DNA of 39,788 nucleotides. It comes from a virus. Location: positions 1 to 39,788 of the IMG/VR virus record IMGVR_UViG_3300035659_000049; one strand, written 5' to 3'. Below, piece by piece: positions 8,010 through 15,671 of the stretch. Every line of letters begins with the position of its first letter. Position 1 is the stretch's first letter. The position numbers and the translations under genes were made by a program. The notes under the pieces were generated by a model that worked only from the letters and a program-made list of their open reading frames with translations, was not told where the DNA came from and searched no databases.

Positions 8010-9738
8010 CGGACGGCCTCACAGTTTCAGGCTTGACGTACGGCCCCTGAATAGGGTCGCGTTGATACGTAGGATCGGGACGTTGCTGGTGGGTCGTGGA
8101 ATCCCACTTGATGTACGGCTGATTCATCTGCTCGTAGCGGTACGAGGTGTTGGGACTCAGGCCCTTGTCGAAGTGGTAGTTCACATTCTGGTCCCCAGGC
8201 AGCTCTCCCGTGGCCATGTGTTCGCCAAGATCCTCGGGCATTCCCGTGGCAAACATGTGCTCACCGAGATGCGCCGGTCGCACGGAGAGAGGAGTGTCCT
8301 TCGAGGGGAGCTGTTCACCGGGAAGGCCTGTCGCCCCCACCGTGGTGTTCTGCATGTTGTCGGATTTGGGGCCCGTGTAGTAGTCCGCGCGAGCGACGTC
8401 CTTGGGGCCGACGTCCTGGGGGAGCACTGCGGTGCCGTACCGACGATCATACGAAGCGGCCTTGATCGACGAGGGGAGCGTGTGTCCACCGGATTCGCTC
8501 TCGATCCGACTGATTGAGTCGGACTCTGCCCTGTCGTGCCTTGGAGCGAGGGGGTCCTTCGGCAAGCCGGATTGGGGCCCGTAGACTCCGGGAGTACCTG
8601 GGTTCGCGTTGCCGTAGCCGCCGGCCGCTTGCCCTGTTGCCTGATCGCCATCACCCATGCCGATGCCGAAGTCGAAAGCTTGGGTCGGTGTGGGCTCCGT
8701 AGCCGCGTCCGGGATGGCTGACCCTGCCGACTTCTGGCTGAAGTTACCCGACCAATCGGCGGGGTAGTTGTACTCACCACCGACACCTTGATCGCGCGTC
8801 CATTGGTCGTGGATGCCGGGGTCTTCGCCCTGATTGTAGGAGCCAAAGGGACCCGTCTGGTCACTGTCACCGCGATCGAGGTGATCGACCCGAGGACCAC
8901 CGGGCATAGTCTCCACCGGGAGGGAAGAGTTGGCCTGGAGAAACCGAGCAAGGAGGGCAGGGTTGGACCGGAGGAACCGACCTAGAACGCGTTGAGCAAC
9001 AGGGCTGGCAGAAGCCTGCTTCGTCTGGTTGTTGTGGGTCGCACCGGCCGGGTGGGCGCCTTGACTCGGAAGGGTCTCTTTGTCCCCCGCATCTGGCATC
9101 CCGGACTTAGGATCCTTCTTCGTCTTCTCGTTCTTCAGGACGGCCGGGTGATGCCAAGGAGCACCCTTGTTCTTCCCCTCTTCTTCGTCCTCGGCCATCT
9201 CCTCAGCGTTCCCCTCAGGGTCTTCGAGGATGGTCTCAGCATCGCCAAGGAGGTGCTGAATGTCGGAGATGTCTTGCTTTTCAAGTTCAGCGAGCTTCGG
9301 CTTCCAATGGGCAGCGTTGATCTCGTCGTGAACAGTGTCACATAGCGCGGACATCGCCTCACAAGCGTCATAGAGCGCCTTGCGGATATCCTTGATGCTC
9401 ATGACGTAGCCCTGCCCGCCGACCATCCCGTCCGGGGAGATCGTGGCAGACTTGAGCCTCGTGAACTGCCGGTTCGCCGTGAGAGCGTGCCCGAGGGCCA
9501 CGCTCATCGACCACAGCATCTTCGCCAGGGGCTTGATCGACTTGGGGTCGTACTCATACCCCTCGGGGATGCTCCGCTTCATGTTCGGGTGTTCGTGCCC
9601 GAACCCCCCTGGACCACCACCGCCACCACCGCCCTCTCCGGGGAGCGGAGGCGGCGGAAATTGCGCAGCGATGCGAACACGCCCGGCTTCGCGGTCGTGG
9701 CGATCGAGAGTTGCCCTGGTCTTACGACGAACTTGCAC
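8002..9738 (-). CDS. Large, mostly disordered virion-type protein (578 aa)
   Basis: GTG 9738 has a strong AGGAGG six bases upstream that overlaps the preceding stop. The N-terminus is basic (VRRKTRATLDRHDR) and followed by a Pro then Gly run (about 28-45). Residues about 60-165 form the only folded-looking region, helical, with MLWSMSVALGHALTANRQF and KALYDACEAMSALCDTV. An acidic stretch (EDEEEGKNKG), then VLGRFLRSNPALLARFL, then a long Gly/Pro/Asp-rich low-complexity tail follow. No catalytic motif is seen. The composition resembles scaffold, portal-associated or injected phage proteins, but I cannot assign a function. Confidence 0.65.
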   Translation of the reverse strand: MQVRRKTRATLDRHDREAGRVRIAAQFPPPPLPGEGGGGGGGPGGFGHEHPNMKRSIPEGYEYDPKSIKPLAKMLWSMSVALGHALTANRQFTRLKSATISPDGMVGGQGYVMSIKDIRKALYDACEAMSALCDTVHDEINAAHWKPKLAELEKQDISDIQHLLGDAETILEDPEGNAEEMAEDEEEGKNKGAPWHHPAVLKNEKTKKDPKSGMPDAGDKETLPSQGAHPAGATHNNQTKQASASPVAQRVLGRFLRSNPALLARFLQANSSLPVETMPGGPRVDHLDRGDSDQTGPFGSYNQGEDPGIHDQWTRDQGVGGEYNYPADWSGNFSQKSAGSAIPDAATEPTPTQAFDFGIGMGDGDQATGQAAGGYGNANPGTPGVYGPQSGLPKDPLAPRHDRAESDSISRIESESGGHTLPSSIKAASYDRRYGTAVLPQDVGPKDVARADYYTGPKSDNMQNTTVGATGLPGEQLPSKDTPLSVRPAHLGEHMFATGMPEDLGEHMATGELPGDQNVNYHFDKGLSPNTSYRYEQMNQPYIKWDSTTHQQRPDPTYQRDPIQGPYVKPETVRPSDG

Positions 9739-9752
9739 GGAGGCCCTCCTGA

Positions 9753-10151
9753 TCAGCCCTTGAGGGGCTCCCCGTTGTCATCGAACAGGCGCTCGATGAA
9801 GAAGCCGCCATTGGCGTCCTTCTTGAGCGCCCACAAGTCTCGATCGCTCTTGTGCACGAGCGTCTCGGCCGAGATTCGAACGAAGCTCTGGAGGTCAGTT
9901 ACGGCCGCCACTCGTCGACGATGGGCCGGGTTGACGAGCTGGGGCTCCCGCGTGAAGAGCGCATCGAGGCCTGTCGAACCCGTCACCTGGATCTGGCCGA
10001 CATCGTAGTCGGTGCCGGAAGGCACTCCGATGCTCTGGAGGATCGAGTTCTGCGTGTGGACCCCACCCATCTCGCTCCCCGACGTGGCAAGGAATCCGTC
10101 GATGTCCGAACTTCCCGAGAGGTCAATATCGCCCATTTTGAAGTCGCTCAT
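9753..10151 (-). CDS. Uncharacterised structural-type protein
   Basis: I chose ATG 10151 (MSDFKMGDID) because GAGGAA precedes it by about 5 bases; an in-frame GTG at 10163 overlaps the upstream gene and lacks a site. The product is about 132 aa. The N-terminal half is Gly/Ser/Asp-rich (DIDLSGSSDIDGFLATSGSE); the C-terminal half is compact and charged, with DLQSFVRISAETLVHKSDRD followed by a short WALKKD-type segment and ERLFDDNGEPLKG. No metal site or membrane segment is visible. It lies between the BACON-like protein and the 578-aa protein in the late block; a virion role is inferred from this. Confidence 0.65.
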   Translation of the reverse strand: MSDFKMGDIDLSGSSDIDGFLATSGSEMGGVHTQNSILQSIGVPSGTDYDVGQIQVTGSTGLDALFTREPQLVNPAHRRRVAAVTDLQSFVRISAETLVHKSDRDLWALKKDANGGFFIERLFDDNGEPLKG

Positions 10152-10159
10152 GTGGTTCC

Positions 10160-11062
10160 TCACGAGATGTTGAGCGTAACAGTGATGTCTTGGTAGTAGT
10201 TCTGGCTGTAGCCGCTCACACGGAGCGTCTCCGTGAACGTGCCGACGTACAACGTGTCATCGGGCTGAACGACGACCGTGATGTTCATGGCCGACCCTCC
10301 GTTGACCGAGCCAAAGGCGGGCGTGAAGCCCACGAGCCACGGGGAGTTGTTCGTGAGCTTCTGGACCTGATACTGAAGCACCGAAGCCGGCAGACCCGTG
10401 TTCGAGATCCCGAAGACCTGCGACGGGATCGGCGGGAACGGCCCGGTGATCGGCTTGGTCACGTTGAAGGTCAAGCCAAGGGGTGGACTGAGCGCAATGA
10501 ACGCCCTCGGCCGGACCGTGACCGTGACCGGGATCGACTGCGGGTTGTTCGTAGCATCCGGGTCCTGGATGGTGAGCAGGACCGCGTAGGGGCTTCCAAC
10601 AGCCACAAGGTTCGTCGAGTCAGCCGCGACTTGGAACTGACCCGCCTCGTTCGAGGCAAGCCCGTTGACGTTCGCGGGAGTGGCCGCAACGTAGGACGCC
10701 GACGACGTGATGGCGACCCCCAAGAGGGAGCCGAAGATGCCGTCGTTGGTGACCGAAATCGCTTGAGGCTGGGACACACCCCGGCCTTCGTCGACCAGGA
10801 ACGCCAGCGACAGAGGGGCGAGCAGGATGCTCGGCGCGAAGGAATCCTGGACCTGCGTGATCGAGGACGCCATCGACTGGACGACTTCGCCGGGGATGGG
10901 AATGGTGTCGCGGAGCAGCCCGTACGGCGAAATCACATCCCGGATCTGGAAAACCGGGTTCGCGCCAGACACGTCTACCCGCGTGGTCCACTTCCATGGG
11001 CCAACCGGCAAGAGCACCTCGAACTGGTAGTCCTGAAACTGGAGACGAGAGGGCGTGGGCAA
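10160..11062 (-). CDS. Ig-like (BACON-type) beta-sandwich virion protein
   Basis: TTG start at 11062 with GTGAGGT about 5 bases upstream; 300 aa. After about 80 residues (LQFQDYQFEVLLPVGPW) the protein has two repeats of an Ig-like fold. Repeat 1 (about 82-185) runs from LAFLVDEG through ISVTNDG and ends IPVTVTVRP. Repeat 2 (about 190-300) runs LGLTFNV, VFGISNTG, SPWLVGFTPAFGSVNGG and TLRVSG, ending DITVTLNIS. A conserved strand, an 'xxxNxG' turn, a W followed by a G-rich strand, and a terminal TVTxxIS are typical of BACON and related Ig-like domains that bind carbohydrate or decorate phage particles. It has no signal peptide. A capsid or tail decoration role is likely. Confidence 0.65.
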   Translation of the reverse strand: MPTPSRLQFQDYQFEVLLPVGPWKWTTRVDVSGANPVFQIRDVISPYGLLRDTIPIPGEVVQSMASSITQVQDSFAPSILLAPLSLAFLVDEGRGVSQPQAISVTNDGIFGSLLGVAITSSASYVAATPANVNGLASNEAGQFQVAADSTNLVAVGSPYAVLLTIQDPDATNNPQSIPVTVTVRPRAFIALSPPLGLTFNVTKPITGPFPPIPSQVFGISNTGLPASVLQYQVQKLTNNSPWLVGFTPAFGSVNGGSAMNITVVVQPDDTLYVGTFTETLRVSGYSQNYYQDITVTLNIS

Positions 11063-11169
11063 GTCTACCTCACCCGATCGCGGCCGATAAAAGGAATCCC
11101 CGTCGGTTAGGTTAGGTACTTCACCGCTTCTCGGTGGTCCTCACGGGCTCCCGTAAGGTCACGGACGGC
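11063..11169 (-). promoter_or_regulatory. Spacer between sigma-like gene and late/structural block
   Basis: About 107 bp, the second-largest gap in the window. It holds a perfect 5-bp hairpin CACCG/CGGTG (11122-11126 and 11132-11136, 5-base loop), a weaker ACGG/CCGT hairpin (11143-11154), and a short direct repeat GGTTAGGTTAGG. There is no U-tract, so a classic rho-independent terminator is not supported. No convincing sigma-70 -35/-10 pair is visible. The position, after the sigma-like regulator and before the virion genes, would suit a phage-specific late promoter, but the sequence alone does not show one. Confidence 0.3.
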
Positions 11170-11799
11170 TCAGACGCACTCATCCCCACCGCGATTTGCC
11201 CACTGTGGGAGTTTCACTTCTCTTAAGATGTTGAACTTTTTGCTCGAAATAGCGGAGAAAATACGGTGGTAGGGGTCGTATTTCTCGTCCTTCTCTGCGG
11301 CGTCCTTGAGGAGCGAGACGGACTTGAAGAAGCGGTGGCGCACCCTGCCTTGGGTGAGCCCGAGCTGGGTGGCGACCTCGGATTGGCAGGTCGTCTGCCA
11401 CATGCCGACGAGGATATCGACGTCGATGGCCAGGAAGATGTCCGCGAGGTCTCCCCGTAGCTCATCCTCGGTCACTTGGGGGATGCTCAACAGGAACTTG
11501 ATGCGCTGGAGCCCACGATCGAGTCGGTAGGAGATGGCCGCTTGGGTGACGCCGAAAATCTCGGCTATGTCGGCCTGTCGCTTCTTTTGGATGTAGTAGA
11601 GGTAGATGAGGTCTGCTTCCCTTTGGGGGATGCGATCGAGGAGAGGCCGGATCCGACTTTCGTAGTCGGCACCGACGAGGAAGGTTTCGACCTCCTCTTC
11701 CTCTGCCGCCCGTTCGTCATCGTCCATCTCCTCTGGGGACGAGAAGCGATTCGCGAGTTCCGCTGGATCAATGGGGATGACGTAACCGTTGGCGGCCAT
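11170..11799 (-). CDS. Sigma-70 region-4-like protein with two helix-turn-helix motifs
   Basis: ATG 11799 with GGAGG 8 bases upstream; 209 aa. Residues about 50-103 match sigma-70 region 4: LLDRIPQREADLIYLYY, then ADIAEIFGVTQAAISYRL, then RGLQRIKFL. A second HTH-like segment (about 138-165) reads QSEVATQLGLTQGRVRHRFF and also ends in a hydrophobic helix. The N-terminus is acidic (DDDERAAEEEEVE). There is no recognisable region 2, so it would not melt a promoter like a full sigma factor. Inference: a late-gene transcription regulator or sigma-like adaptor. It sits between replication and virion genes, next to the NusG-containing fusion. Confidence 0.75.
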   Translation of the reverse strand: MAANGYVIPIDPAELANRFSSPEEMDDDERAAEEEEVETFLVGADYESRIRPLLDRIPQREADLIYLYYIQKKRQADIAEIFGVTQAAISYRLDRGLQRIKFLLSIPQVTEDELRGDLADIFLAIDVDILVGMWQTTCQSEVATQLGLTQGRVRHRFFKSVSLLKDAAEKDEKYDPYHRIFSAISSKKFNILREVKLPQWANRGGDECV

Positions 11800-11820
11800 T
11801 TGATACCCTCCTCAAAAGTG

Positions 11821-13758
11821 TCAACCAGCCGCGTTGGCGAAAAAGTTCGCCAGGATACCGTCCGGTTTAATATCCACATCGTGCAGCCGCTCACGGACTG
11901 CGATCTGATTTGGATCTGGGCCGACAAGCGTGAGATGCAAATCATCGTGGAGCCTCATGAGGTCCACATTGAGTCGCACCTGTTTCTCGGCGCTCTTGAG
12001 GTTGTTGTACTGAGCCTTGGTCAGTCCCGCCAAATTGGAAGCGAATATACGATCGACGCTACCATATAGCTTGACGAGCTTCGAGGCGGTTTTCAACCCG
12101 AACCCCAAAGCTCCGGGGATATTGTCAGAGGTGTCCCCACTCAGCGCTCGCACTTGGGTCACCTCAGCAGGTGGGACCCCATATTCCTGAAGCACCGCGT
12201 CAATGTCGTAAACGCGCTCTTTTCCAGCTCCCACGGCCGGCACGAACTGGCGATCGGTTGAGCTAACTAGCTGAAGCATGTCCCGATCGGTGGTCACCAC
12301 CAAGTTCACTTGCCCCTTGAGGGACCCGTGAACGAGCGTCGCGATCACATCGTCCGCTTCCTCTTCTGGGTGCCATGCCTGGTGGACCCCAATCATGGGG
12401 AGCACTTCCCGCAGCCACTCCGTCTCGAAAGCGATGGGGGTACGCTCCGCTCGGTTCGCCTTGTACTCAGCGAATTCTTTGCGCCGACGTTGGGAGGAGG
12501 AGTCCCAAGTCACGTGAAGGGTTGCGTCGGGCCAGCGCTTGTGGAAACCCCCTAGGCTTTGGAGGAAGCCTAGGACAGCGCCCGTCGGTCGTCCTTGGCG
12601 GTCCTTGAGGGTGTTCAGACCTGGAGCCATGAGGCACCGGATGGCCAACTGGGTCCCGTCGATGATGACGTTCTGCACCATCATATCGCCCCCGGCTTTG
12701 AGTGAACGCTCGATGGTTTCCACGTCGGAGCTGACAGCCTCCAAGCGAACAACCATGTCTTGGAACCACGACCACTCAAGATACTTGCTCTCCAGTGGCG
12801 AAAGGGGAGGTGGAGTGTAGGACGAGTACACAATCGGACGCAACTTCTTTCCAGTGTCGGCCCATGCCTGAAGGCGAACCACCTCCTCAGCTTTCGCCTT
12901 CAAAGGTGCGGGATCCAAAGGACGAAGTATGTAACCGATCGGTCGGCCCCTCTCGACCCACGAGGTGAGGTTGGCGAAGGCCCGCAGTTTGACCGCAAGT
13001 GCCTCCGGGTCAAGGACAACCTCATTGGCCTGGATGAATCCGAAGCACGCCTTCCCCACGCGTACCCAAGTATCTAGTTTGACGAAGGTTTCGTACGGGA
13101 GAAGGACACGGAGGATTTCTTCCTTCGGCCACCCAAGCAACGCGCGGGCCCCTCGGAGCCAGTCCCGCAAGCCACTTGCCTGGTCGGCGTACGGAGAGCG
13201 CGGGGCCTTTTCCACAAGACGGAGGCACGCCCGAGGCAGTGTGATGATTGCCTCTTTCGACCGAAGCTTGATGTAGACCTGCACCGCATCCTGCTCGGGG
13301 ATCTCCTCTTCGACGCGAGCCTGGATCTTCCGGTACGGGCCGGACGTGATGAGCACGAGATCCCCGACGCAGATCCCCTGATCGACCTCTTCTCGGATCT
13401 GTCCGCGAAACTTGTCAATTTCGCCGCTCGTTACGAAGGCAATCTGACGGACAGGGCGCGACCCATTCACACGGGTCGTCGTCCGGAGGACGCTGTTGAC
13501 GAACTTGGTGTTTTCGAGACGCAGGTAAATCTGGTCCGCATGACTGCGACGGACGAAGGCGTAGCCCTCCATCAAGTACTGAACAACCCGCTCCTCCCCC
13601 ATTTGCGTTACCGAAGCCGGAATGAAGACATCGGCATCGCGAATGGAATGACGGATTGACGCTCGAATCTCGTCCGGGTCTGCCCCGTCCGCCTTCGGCC
13701 CCAATTCCAAAACGACCCACTGGTCGATCGGCGGTTGCGGAGGGTTCAGCTCAGCCAC
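11821..13758 (-). CDS. Fusion protein: NusG-like (NGN+KOW) domain and 5'-3' exonuclease/flap endonuclease
   Basis: I chose GTG 13758 (GAGGTG six bases upstream, overlapping the dnaX stop as GTGGCTGA), giving 645 aa; an earlier in-frame GTG at 13797 is less likely. Residues about 13-105 resemble a NusG NGN domain (QWVVLELGPKA, EGYAFVRR, YLRLENTKFVNSVLRTT). A KOW segment follows (about 131-183: VGDLVLITSGPY, VQVYIKLRSK). Residues about 197-330 are a linker with LxxW repeats. Residues about 360-645 are a FEN/PolA-type 5' nuclease: VIIDGTQLAIR (D367), HPEEEADD (E465-467, D469, D470), TTDRDML (D491, D493) and GDTSDNIPG (D542, D545), then a helix-hairpin-helix. Known roles: NusG modulates RNA polymerase, and FEN removes RNA primers and flaps. 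Their covalent joining is unusual. Confidence 0.85.
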   Translation of the reverse strand: MAELNPPQPPIDQWVVLELGPKADGADPDEIRASIRHSIRDADVFIPASVTQMGEERVVQYLMEGYAFVRRSHADQIYLRLENTKFVNSVLRTTTRVNGSRPVRQIAFVTSGEIDKFRGQIREEVDQGICVGDLVLITSGPYRKIQARVEEEIPEQDAVQVYIKLRSKEAIITLPRACLRLVEKAPRSPYADQASGLRDWLRGARALLGWPKEEILRVLLPYETFVKLDTWVRVGKACFGFIQANEVVLDPEALAVKLRAFANLTSWVERGRPIGYILRPLDPAPLKAKAEEVVRLQAWADTGKKLRPIVYSSYTPPPLSPLESKYLEWSWFQDMVVRLEAVSSDVETIERSLKAGGDMMVQNVIIDGTQLAIRCLMAPGLNTLKDRQGRPTGAVLGFLQSLGGFHKRWPDATLHVTWDSSSQRRRKEFAEYKANRAERTPIAFETEWLREVLPMIGVHQAWHPEEEADDVIATLVHGSLKGQVNLVVTTDRDMLQLVSSTDRQFVPAVGAGKERVYDIDAVLQEYGVPPAEVTQVRALSGDTSDNIPGALGFGLKTASKLVKLYGSVDRIFASNLAGLTKAQYNNLKSAEKQVRLNVDLMRLHDDLHLTLVGPDPNQIAVRERLHDVDIKPDGILANFFANAAG

Positions 13759-15175
13759 TCGCGTCACCTCGATTGAGCCACAAGCGCTCAAACTCACGCC
13801 GCCACACGTCCGCGTTGAGTGGTTTCATGTCATCCTCGTCCACGTTCTTGCCAGGGAAGACGAGGTGCTGATGTCCGCGTGCGTCCATCCGAGGCATGGG
13901 CGCCGCGTTCATATTTAGCTTCACATCCATCTCCCCAAGGGGAGGGAGATCAGGGGTCGTGAGTTCCTTGACAGGGGGAGGGGCCGGGGCCGGAGCGGCG
14001 GGAGCTGAAGCAGCAGGGGCAGGGGACGCAGGGGCAGGGGATGCGGCCTCCCCAGGCGCAGGGACCGACGCCACGGGGGCAGTAGCAGGAGCAGAACCCC
14101 ATGGAACCAAGACCGGGCGACCCAAAGGTTCGATGGGGGTCTTACCATCCCATTGGGAGAGGACCAGAATGTCGCGGACGAGGCTGACTTCGGAAACGTG
14201 TTTGGCCTTGAGAAAATGGTCGGCGAGATGAATGACGTACGGGCCATACTCCCCGTAGACCCTCTTACCCAACTCACGATCAGCGGAAACGAAGTCAGCG
14301 AACATATTGTTCGCGAGCCGATAGCTGTTCATGGCAGCTTCGGCAAGGCCGGCAGCAACAGCGTCCGGCGAGATTTGCTCACATGCTTGATCTACGAACC
14401 CGATCGCTTTTTTAGGATCTCGGAGGGCAAGCAGGATCTCGTAAAAGAGCGAGACCACGGAGAGCTTGAGGTACTCCCGAACCCCATCGACGGTGATGGG
14501 CCCCAGTTGGGAGATCATCTCCATCTTGTTGAGGATGTCTCGCACGTGACCGCCGGAGTGGTCGATGATGACTAGGACCGCATCATCCTGGTACTCGACT
14601 CCTTCTTGCTGAAGGACGAGTTTCATCCGTCCGAGGATGTCCTCACGTGTCACCTTGCGGATCGTGTACGGCTCGCACCTCGAACGGATCGTCCCACGGA
14701 TCTTGTCCGGCTCCGTTGTGCAGAGGATCGCGATCATCTTCTTCTCTTCAATCGGCTTGAGGAGAACGTCCTGGGCCCCTTGGCCCATTCGGTGCGCCTC
14801 GTCGAAGAGATAGACACGCTTCGATGCGTTGAAGACCGAGAACGGAAGCTCGTTGACGATAGAGCGTATGTTTTCGATGGTGCCCTGGCTGGCAGCATCA
14901 CGCTCTGAGAAGGGGCCGGGCTGGTCGTTGAGGATTGCCAGGCAATTCTCGCACTTGTTACAGGGCTCCGGGTCGGCCTTGTCCAAGTTCAAACAGAGCA
15001 TCGCTCGTGCGTAGATACGGGCCAAGGTCGTCTTCCCTTGGCCGTGACCGCCCTCGAACAAATAGCTCGTATCCAAGGCAGTGCCTTTTTGCAGGCGTGC
15101 CTTAAGGAGCTGGACAGTCCCAGGTTGGCCTAGGACCTCCGCGAATTTCAAGGGTCTGTACTTGGTATCCCACAC
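13751..15175 (-). CDS. dnaX: DNA polymerase III gamma/tau subunit (clamp-loader ATPase)
   Basis: GTG start at 15175 with no clear Shine-Dalgarno; an in-frame stop just upstream limits other choices. The 474-aa product opens with MWDTKYRPLKFAEVLGQ, the classic DnaX N-terminus. It has Walker A GGHGQGKTT (42-50), the zinc-module cysteines C61, C72, C75 and C78, the DEAH box (125-128) and the SRC sensor (165-167). About 40 residues of Ala/Pro-rich linker (near 360-405) precede a short C-terminal region with VWRREFERLW, shorter than the bacterial tau extension. It would drive beta-clamp loading with delta and delta', which are also encoded here. Its stop overlaps the NusG-FEN start. Confidence 0.95.
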   Translation of the reverse strand: MWDTKYRPLKFAEVLGQPGTVQLLKARLQKGTALDTSYLFEGGHGQGKTTLARIYARAMLCLNLDKADPEPCNKCENCLAILNDQPGPFSERDAASQGTIENIRSIVNELPFSVFNASKRVYLFDEAHRMGQGAQDVLLKPIEEKKMIAILCTTEPDKIRGTIRSRCEPYTIRKVTREDILGRMKLVLQQEGVEYQDDAVLVIIDHSGGHVRDILNKMEMISQLGPITVDGVREYLKLSVVSLFYEILLALRDPKKAIGFVDQACEQISPDAVAAGLAEAAMNSYRLANNMFADFVSADRELGKRVYGEYGPYVIHLADHFLKAKHVSEVSLVRDILVLSQWDGKTPIEPLGRPVLVPWGSAPATAPVASVPAPGEAASPAPASPAPAASAPAAPAPAPPPVKELTTPDLPPLGEMDVKLNMNAAPMPRMDARGHQHLVFPGKNVDEDDMKPLNADVWRREFERLWLNRGDASG

Positions 15176-15185
15176 GGCGGTCGTC

Positions 15186-15671
15186 TTAGCTCAGGGTGAC
15201 TTCTTCTGTCTCCCCGTCGACGACCTCTTGAACACGGGCGTCCACTCGGATCGATTGGGCAACCGAGAGGAGGGCCACGAGGTCGTCGTTCCAGGCGCCG
15301 TGACGACGAAGGATCGTGGCGAACTCTTGGACGTCCGGCTCGCGGAGCTTCCACTTCATCTCAGCGGTCTCCTCGTCTTCTTCACCGAAGCAGCGCTCCA
15401 AAAGGTGATCGACGAGAGCTTCGCGTTGAACCGGTGCAAGATCGTTCCACCTGTCCAGGGCGATCTCGACGAGGAAGTCCTTCTCCAGAAGGAACTCACT
15501 CGCGCCCGTGATCTTGCGGACCTTCCCAAGAACGGGTTTACCGTTCTTCATGCTGGCCTTGTCCACGAAGATGTACTTCATCCGAGCAGTGGCCAGCTCC
15601 GAATGGTACGTGGGAAGAAGACGCTCAGCGATCGTCTCGACAGATTCAGCGTTTTCGTAGACCTTAGACAT
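15186..15671 (-). CDS. Phage metallopeptidase-family protein with degenerate active site
   Basis: 161 aa, overlapping the primase stop by 8 bp. It matches the putative phage metallopeptidase family in layout: an N-terminal IAERLLPTYHSELATARMKYIFVD, then NGKPVLGKVRKITG, FLVEIALDRWNDL, and a C-terminal LREPDVQEFATILRRHGAW. In the family the helix after QREALVDH normally continues ELCHC, giving an H-E-x-x-H zinc site. Here it reads VDHLLERC, so the catalytic Glu and second His are absent. Known: the family's substrate is unknown. Inference: a non-catalytic remnant or a binding protein. The family call relies on memory of the motif. Confidence 0.65.
   Translation of the reverse strand: MSKVYENAESVETIAERLLPTYHSELATARMKYIFVDKASMKNGKPVLGKVRKITGASEFLLEKDFLVEIALDRWNDLAPVQREALVDHLLERCFGEEDEETAEMKWKLREPDVQEFATILRRHGAWNDDLVALLSVAQSIRVDARVQEVVDGETEEVTLS

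Noticed and set aside
6729-8036. A long plus-strand open frame (435 codons); similar ones at 2071-3162 and 32696-33949.
   Set aside because: They lie opposite clear minus-strand genes (671-aa Cys protein, TerL, RNR). Their translations are Arg/Val/Leu/Asp-rich without domains, as expected for antisense frames in GC-rich coding DNA.
13970-14095. Ala/Pro low-complexity DNA considered as a tandem repeat.
   Set aside because: It is the disordered linker of DnaX; units vary in length and codons and no exact repeat is kept.
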